DNA of 64,000 nucleotides, from NCBI GenBank assembly GCA_903813345.2, contig CAIIXF020000005.1:7631375-7695374 (forward strand), read 5' to 3'. Source of the DNA: Owenia fusiformis. Lineage: Eukaryota > Annelida > Polychaeta > Sabellida > Oweniidae. The stretch's first letter is position 1. Every line of letters begins with the position of its first letter. Below, piece after piece: positions 57,528 through 64,000 of the stretch. The position numbers and the translations under genes were made by a program. The notes under the pieces are model-generated. The model was not told the origin of the DNA and made no database searches. It was given only the letters and a program-made list of their open reading frames with translations.

Positions 57528-58221
57528 CTATCTATTGCAAGACTTACGCCTGCCACAACCGTCACCATGTTAATCAGTGTTTTTTAAGTAGCGCAAGGAT
57601 CCTGCCATGACCGTGGTAGTGTTATCGTGTAAGCCTGGTATAACCGTGACAGGCTGGTATAACCGTGACAATGCTGTATTCTATTGCAAGGCCTGTCATG
57701 ACCCTGGAAGTGTTATCGTGGAAGCCTGGCGCGACCGTAGTTTATTGTGGTTTATAAGCGAATGTGAATATTAATGTATGTAATTTTGATTTTGCCATGA
57801 TCATAGTATTAAACTGTTTAATTGTAATGAGGATCACTTAAAATTGTTAAGGATATTCCTGGCATAATGTCATACATATTTACTAGTCATTGCAATACAT
57901 TATAACGGTCATAGTAGAATTAAGCCTAAATCTCTACATTACCACTCTCATACCTGAACTTGCAATACTATATTACATTGTCACGGTCATGCCAGGCTTT
58001 GCAGTTCTATATTACATTGTTACGGTCATACACCAAGCCTTGCAGAACTATATTACATTGTCACGGTCATGGCAGGCATTGCAATATAATACAGCATTGT
58101 CGCGGTTATACCAGGCTTTCACGATAACATTACCACGGTCATGGCAGGATCCTTGCGCTACTTAAAAAACACTGAATAACATGGTGACGGTTACGCCAGG
58201 CGTTAGTCTTGCAACAGATAG
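57528..58221. mobile_element. Foldback element, 694 bp, with CACGGTCAT internal repeats
   Basis: The ends CTATCTATTGCAAGACT and AGTCTTGCAACAGATAG are inverted with one change. The arms continue through GCAAGGATCCTGCCATGACC for about 100 bp. The interior on the right has five CACGGTCAT(G)CCAGGC-type units about 50-60 bp apart. TA lies at both borders. It sits in the LAP3/ZDHHC16 divergent interval. The 91-residue frame at 57890 is repeat sequence. Confidence 0.78.
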
Positions 58222-58420
58222 GGTCTCGTCTGAAGTTTTGATTTTGACCCATTGACTGTTAGTCTACCAATCATATGTAAATAGTTCACTGTGAGTTCAA
58301 GTTAGAACATCCAACCTGACCAGCCATTTATATATATTAGGGGGCAGTGGAAGAAGGGCCCTGGGGCAAGAGGGCCACCATGTTTGTTTTATTGTTTAAA
58401 ATATATATCACCTGATATTA

Positions 58421-59192
58421 CAGTCAAAACAGAAATGTTTGGGAGTACTTTGAATTTAAAAAATAAGCAATCAAATGACCATATTGAAACAGTTTATGTA
58501 AAAATAGAAACATTTATATTTATCCTAACTTTTGTATATTTTAGTTTGTTTTGTAATTTAGCTATCATATCTGTGTCCTCTAATATTTTGATACTTCTCT
58601 GCCATGTTATTTTCGGAAAAATTAACATGGCTGAAACTCCCTAAATTACAAAAGGCCACAGCTTTGCTGCTACCCTGCGTGCAGAGTCTAGTTAAACTAC
58701 ACTCTGCCTAGTAGAGACCATATTACAGTTTAGTAGCCCCGCCCCCAAGACGGGTACCGGTGACAGTTTGTTTTGACCAACACGCTGACCTTTCTTCCAC
58801 CAATCAGCGAGCTTGAAGAAACATACGCCAAATGTGTTCTAATTAAATATGCACATGTCATTGGTCAATTCCAGCTCAACGATGACGTCAGAAGGAATGA
58901 CCATATATAGAACGTCGGTCAAATTTGGCCGACGAACACTGATTGGCGCAATGAGTTCACAGGTTTATTTTAGTTTGAAAGAGTGAAGACGAAGCTCTTT
59001 TTCAAGAAGTGAAGTCAAACGAATGCAAAGGGTACTTTGCTGCACATTATACACTGATACATTACTATCTGAAATATACAAAAGTTAGGATAAATATAAA
59101 TTTTTCTATTTTTACATAAACTGTTTCATTATGGTCATTTGATTGCTTATTTTTTAAATTCAAAGTACTCCCAAACATTTCTGTTTTGACTA
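58421..59192. mobile_element. TA-flanked element, 772 bp, 125-bp inverted ends, promoter-like interior
   Basis: Left arm CAGTCAAAACAGAAATGTTT, right arm AAACATTTCTGTTTTGACTA, nearly identical over about 125 bp. TA lies outside both ends, and CAGT starts the left end as in mariner-type elements. The interior has the CCATGTTA/TAACATGG hairpin shared with 34679-35670, CCAAT boxes, a TGACGTCA at 58883-58890 and TATATAG at 58904-58910. Confidence 0.75.
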
Positions 59193-59362
59193 TACATGTA
59201 TCTCCTGACAGGGGATCATCATGGCACCGACCTTACCAGCCGTTGATTTTGCTTCATTAAGGCATCAGTTTTATACTGTGGCACTTCCCGAAAGTTGCCC
59301 TTGTTGCCTCATTTCTGTATGTCTGCGGTAAAAACCTATGATTCAAAGTATATGTAGTGTAC

Positions 59363-59566
59363 ACAGGCCCGTAGCCAGGGGGGGTTCGCAGGGTTCGGGC
59401 GAACCCCCCCCTGGCCAAAAATTCTTTCAAAATCATGCAGTTTTTCACCATTTTGAGCACTTTTCAAGTGATTTTAGCCATATTTGGGCCAAAATTGTCA
59501 AATGTGAACCCCCCCTGGAAATTTTTGAAAACTGAACCCCCCTTGGCAAATCCTGGCTACAGGCCT
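59363..59566. mobile_element. Small CAGGCC(C/T)GTAGCCAGG-ended foldback element
   Basis: Left CAGGCCCGTAGCCAGGGGGG, right CTGGCTACAGGCCTG. The interior has GGGTTCGGGCGAACCCCCCC and AACCCCCC blocks. About 200 bp, no coding capacity. Confidence 0.65.
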
Positions 59567-60183
59567 GGTACATGTAGTTATCTGTTAGAACAGTTTTTTT
59601 GTCTAACAGGGGCCTTTTTTTGCCCCATGATTACACAAAATCATTTTTTTCAACAGTGAGAAGCACATTTGCTATTCAGAAATTTATTTCAGAGGGGCCT
59701 TTCAGATACCAAGTATATCAGAGTACCAATGTCAATTGTTGTAATAAACATGGGTTCAGCAGACAGGAATTTTCTCAAAATATTTTATATCACAAGTTGT
59801 GAAAATGAATGCTCTTAGGGGGTCTGTACCGTCCTAATTTCCCCTAGAGATTTATAAAGAGTTATGCTGTCAAAGAACTCATGGGGTACTCGAAGAGGAT
59901 TGAGGACTTTAGATCCATTGGTTGAATGCCATAATTTGTAATATCATTGGAAATCAATTGAATGAATCAGTGTTTCTGTAGACATCTTTTTACAGTGTAA
60001 TATGTACATTACATGTATAACTGTTTCGTTTTACATTTTCCAGTGCAACAGCAAACATGAGCAAAGATGAACAATACATTTACTGAACCATAATAGCTGG
60101 AACTAAAAGATGTCAATCCAATGTGATAACCTTGAGATTTGACACAATTTACATTCTCAAATATAGCTCATACAAGAAATACT

Positions 60184-63100
60184 ATGGCAGTGATACGATG
60201 GAGAGGATGGTCTGTTATTACTCCCTTAACAAATCCACTGAAGCGGGCATGGATGAATCTGAAACTAACACGGAACACATTATTTTATAACTCATTCACC
60301 AACTGGAGTGCTGTGATGGACACTCTTTTCGCACCTATGTTTTGGTGTGTTGATAAGTTTGTTCACTATCTCGGGCCAGTAAGTAAAACTGTAGGTCTTC
60401 TATCGTTAAATGCTAAAATCGTGAACCATCAACAATCGGACATGGTATGTTTTATACCATTATGCTTTTGATGATCCAATAATCCACAATTCAGGTTTTC
60501 ATCATCTAAAAATGTCTCAATGCAATATCCAAAACATATGTTGGACTCAGTTCGGCATGCTTTTGTGTTCTATAAATGTAGGATTGGTGTCCATCATACG
60601 ATAATACCCTTCATTATGTTTAAGTTGTTGTCTTGAGCAACCTGTTTGGGTTATCAATCATCAATGAATAGGTTTTCGGATTATTTTCACATACCGTATT
60701 CTCTGTAATTAGCGCCCAGGGCGTTTAGAAAATTGAAAATACATTATTTAGACCATTCTAATAAGCGCCCATGTATGAAAGAAATCAGAAATCCCGAGGA
60801 ATTTCATGTATGGCAATTTTTCTTGACAAGAATGCATTTCTTCAACATATTTTTATAATAATATGACAAGTGCTGTTATTGGAGAGAATACGGTAAAGAT
60901 CGCTTAGACAATATTGACAGTGGTTGAAGACCCGTCTATGTCTAATTTATTTCCGGCACGCCCACTTTGTCATTATCGCCGATTACCTTCAATATTTCCA
61001 CTAGAGACTGCTGGATATCGATCTAAAGTTATACATTATTTCTAATTTGATGAGAGATCATCATTATTCGTGCAAAAGTCGTGTAAAAGTCGAGAAACAT
61101 TAAAAAGAAACCAGAAAGTTCACGACCTTGACATGCGCAGAACATCTGCGCAGTAGCTTTTGAAATTTCTGAATGCCGATAAAGAACAATTCCTTCATTC
61201 ATTATGGACTATTTGGAGACAATATTAGCATGGTATGGTGTGGGAAGCACCCATCGATAGATATGTATCGAGAGGATGCATAGAATTACAAAACGCGTCG
61301 TGTTTACAGCAGTTTTAGGGTAAGTACTCTATTATCGCCCGCTCCTTGATTTTGAGAAATATTTTTTTCCTGATACATTCTTCAATTCTTGTTGATTCCT
61401 CGATGTTTCTTGAACTTTGTGAAGCGGGGTGGGCGCTTATTAGAGAGTGGGCGGTAATTACAGAGAATACGGTATGTTTTCCTTATAATGGGATTATTTG
61501 ATGATGATTGACTTACATTGTATGTTTATAAATATAAGGTAATTCAAAAAATTATTCAACAAGTCAATCAGTCAAAATACTAATAGGGAACTCATGTACA
61601 GTAAAACCTGTCTAAGTGGAACACATTTGATACCTCTAGAAGTGTTCCACTCATAGATGCTCAATTAACATTAAATCAGTTGGTCTTGGGACTCTGAAAA
61701 GTGTTCCACTAGCAGAAGTGTTCCACTTCTAGAGGTGTTCCACTTTGGTTTCACAGTGTTTATTCAAAGTTAAAGGTATTGTAGGGTGATCCTTTGTCTA
61801 ATACCCAAGCACTGCTTTTTCAGATTTTTGTGCTGCTTGTGGTTGTACTCACTACAACAGTGGTTGTGATATTTTATGTCTGCCTTCTGCCCCATAAGTA
61901 CGACCTCAGCCTGGGATGGACCATATATCACCTTATATTTGGGCATTGGTTGCTTATTAACATTGTGTTCAACTACTTCATGGCAGCCTTTACTGATCCA
62001 GGTCATCCTCCTCAGGTTGGTGTATTTGATAATTTGATTGTGTGTAATTATCTCTATTATTATAAGTGTCTTATTGTCTAATGCTATGATAAATGTTAAT
62101 ATATTTAAAAAAAATATGGTAACCCTTTTCGTCACACACACTCAAACTATCAAATGTGTGTGTTTCAGGCAGTTCCAGAGGTAGTGTCTATATGTAAGAA
62201 GTGTATTGCCCCTAAGCCTCCCAGGGCCCACCATTGTAGTATATGTGATACTTGCGTGATGAAGATGGATCACCACTGTCGTATCCTTTCTTATCAACAA
62301 ATGGATTTACATATAAATCAGCAGGGGATTTGTACATCTTTTTTTATTAACTTTCCTGAAATAAAATTTTTATCTTTATTTATAATTGTTCCCAGCATTA
62401 TAGAAAATGAGGTATTGTTGGAGCTATTGCCAATGTCAGGACAAATATCCATCAAAGGATTCACGCATGGGAATATATAATTCAATTTTTCAAAATTTAA
62501 GATGTTTGATTTTAAATTTTGTTAGCTTTGCATAAAGAAACAATTGGTGTGCTATCCATGTATATGGTCCAAAAACTAAGTATCTCTTCATTATGATATA
62601 CAACTTTGTTATGTTGTTTTCTGAACATTGTAATCCAGCTTGGCTAAATAATTGTGTCGGCCACTATAATCATCGCTACTTCTTCATGTTTTGTACCTAC
62701 ATGTGGATTGGAACGATCTATGTTTGTGTGTGTGCCAAGGACCTCTTCAGGGAACACTTCCTTGGGCCAGAGGTTAAGCACTTTCATTTTATTGAATAAG
62801 GGAAAAGATCAACATGAGGGGATCTGAAAAGATTTTTTTGTTCCATTCAGTTTACTTTATCATAAAATTATATTAGAACTCACCCATTTTGAGCATATGG
62901 TCCAGTTTATACAGATGACTTATTATAATGATTTTGAATGTGAATAAACAGGTGATGGAAAACCATTACAACAGTGAAAAACATTTATAAGTTAAAAATG
63001 TTATCCCCCTTGAAATAACAAGTGAATATCCTGCAATGGTAAAGACATGAATGAAATAAGAAAATATGTAGCACCATTGTCTTCTTGTCATAATTATATA

Positions 63101-63204
63101 ATAACTTATTCCAGGGTTTTGCTGCAGTTACTTTGGCTCCACAGGCCGTGATGCAATATTTGAAGAAAAAAACTCAGATGTATGAACAAATAGAAGAGTC
63201 AGAG
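60184..63204 (+). CDS. ZDHHC16: ZDHHC16 palmitoyltransferase, 5' part (3' end outside window)
   Basis: Exons: 60184-60378, 61824-62015, 62169-62280, 62639-62772, 63115-63204, all in phase; 241 residues so far. The enzyme S-acylates proteins in the ER/Golgi membrane. Residues of about 67-90 and 100-120 are membrane segments ([36 protein letters not shown]). The Cys-rich domain is at about 135-185: [20 protein letters not shown], then the catalytic DHHC at 163-166 split by an intron after the cysteine codon, then [17 protein letters not shown] third membrane segment follows ([15 protein letters not shown]), then DLFRE. The match to ZDHHC16 is close over the whole domain. The ATG has A at -3 and G at +4. 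Further membrane segments and the C terminus lie outside the window. Confidence 0.95.
60691..61474. mobile_element. TA-flanked element, about 785 bp, CCGTATTCTCTGTAATTA ends, in ZDHHC16 intron 1
   Basis: ATACCGTATTCTCTGTAATT followed by AGCGCCC on the left; GGGCGGTAATTACAGAGAAT followed by ACGGTAT on the right. TA is on both outer sides. An extra inverted GAGAATACGGTA occurs inside near 60885. No transposase frame. Confidence 0.72.
61598..61758. mobile_element. MITE with ACAGTAAAACCTG end, GTTCCACT internal repeats
   Basis: Begins ACAGTAAAACCTGTCTAAGT and ends GGTTTCACAGTG. The interior has AGTGTTCCACT four times in one orientation and GTGGAACAC once in reverse. It ends about 65 bp before the ZDHHC16 exon at 61824. 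Confidence 0.65.
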
Positions 63205-63737
63205 GTATGGTTTTCATAATTTATTGTATTTTATTAGAGACACTGTCACTCAGAGGGGACGATTTGGTACCCCCTAATATCTTTAACATTACTAGTAACT
63301 GCCACATTCAAAATTTTATGCAAAATGTGTTGATTTGTTGATGGTTACAACTAATTGATTGAATTAATTTTGGTTCATTGAAAATTCAGTAATTTAGGTT
63401 AATCAATATGTTGAAAACCAACAAAGGTGTTGGTTTGAACTACCTTATATTTTGTACTGTATATTTATCCATTGAGAAAAAAATATTCTAGGATGGAAAA
63501 ATTTAATTCAATCAGTTAGCTCCTTTCAGAGTATGATAAAGTATTTCAGACCATACTGTGCCTGTTGTTTGTTTTGTCCATTAATTTTTTACTCTACTGC
63601 AATTCCATATATTTTAAAAATTATTGTCAAATATTAAGTTCCTTTGTAAGCTCTTTAAAAGATTATCACCAGTAAAAAGTTGTTGCTATTTTGTACTTAA
63701 GAGAGTGGGACTCAAAAATAAAGTGAATACACCTTTC

Positions 63738-63957
63738 CAATAAATCCTGGCACCTTTTGTCACATCAAAGAAACTAAGGTATATGAGTTAGATTGATGAT
63801 GTCATTGGTGGTAGGTAGCAATCTGATCAAGTAAAAATAGCCTTAACTTATTGCTAATTTTGTAGTTTTGTAGCTAAGTACAACCAATGACATCATCGAT
63901 ATAGCCAATATATTATAGCTCCTTTGATTTACCAAAAGGGGGCAGAGTTTATTGGAA
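63738..63957. mobile_element. Small foldback element in ZDHHC16 intron 5
   Basis: Left CCAATAAATCCTGGCACCTT, GATGATGTCATTGGTGGTA; right CAACCAATGACATCATCG, AGGGGGCAGAGTTTATTGG. The pairs are inverted with mismatches, about 220 bp. Confidence 0.65.
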
Positions 63958-64000
63958 AGGTTTATTGCATTGAATTTGCTGATTTAAGGTTGAGCCAGGT

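Noticed and set aside
57890-58165. 91-residue frame with repeated YYIVTV motifs
   Set aside because: Translation of the internal repeats of the foldback element 57528-58221.
61770-62141. 123-residue minus-strand frame
   Set aside because: Antisense shadow of a ZDHHC16 exon and its intron.

Overview
This is a eukaryotic, AT-rich, intron-rich and repeat-rich nuclear window. It comes from an invertebrate animal, most likely a mollusc. The evidence for a mollusc is a secreted chitin-binding plus laminin-G protein that resembles shell-matrix proteins of the Pif type, and repeats with the design of the bivalve 'pearl' (non-autonomous Helentron) elements: short inverted ends, a CCGT-type microsatellite and a core of about 150-162 bp tandem units. 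Species cannot be told from the sequence.

Six host genes can be reconstructed exon by exon with GT-AG junctions and consistent reading phase, apart from one GC-AG intron. From left to right they are: (1) the 3' half of a DOCK1-type Rac guanine-nucleotide exchange factor (+, 206-21850, 20 exons, enters from outside the window); (2) a complete three-exon secreted cystatin (-, 3649-5069) nested antisense in a DOCK intron; (3) TEX261, an ER-Golgi cargo adaptor (-, 29594-37677, 6 exons, 201 aa); (4) a secreted chitin-binding/LamG protein (+, 40912-45706, 9 exons, 385 aa); (5) the M17 leucine aminopeptidase LAP3 (-, 46579-57274, 12 exons, 532 aa); (6) the 5' part of the palmitoyltransferase ZDHHC16 (+, 60184-63204, leaves the window). 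They are unrelated housekeeping or secretory genes and do not form a pathway. The LamG gene and LAP3 converge with about 750 bp between poly(A) signals. LAP3 and ZDHHC16 diverge from a 2.9 kb, repeat-filled interval.

Introns and intergenic DNA are packed with mobile DNA. A 5'-truncated LINE with an open reverse-transcriptase frame lies at 9958-13370. Three pearl/HINE-like elements are present, and at least fifteen foldback/MITE-type elements, many with readable TA, TTAA, 6-bp or 8-bp target duplications.

The least ordinary signals are in LAP3. The coding 3' edge of exon 6, with its splice donor, has been amplified into a 53-55 bp intronic minisatellite. The 5' part of exon 3, with its acceptor, is tandemly triplicated at a 130 bp period. 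One intron is best explained as GC-AG. I see no prokaryotic operon, CRISPR array, tRNA, rRNA or novel defence system.
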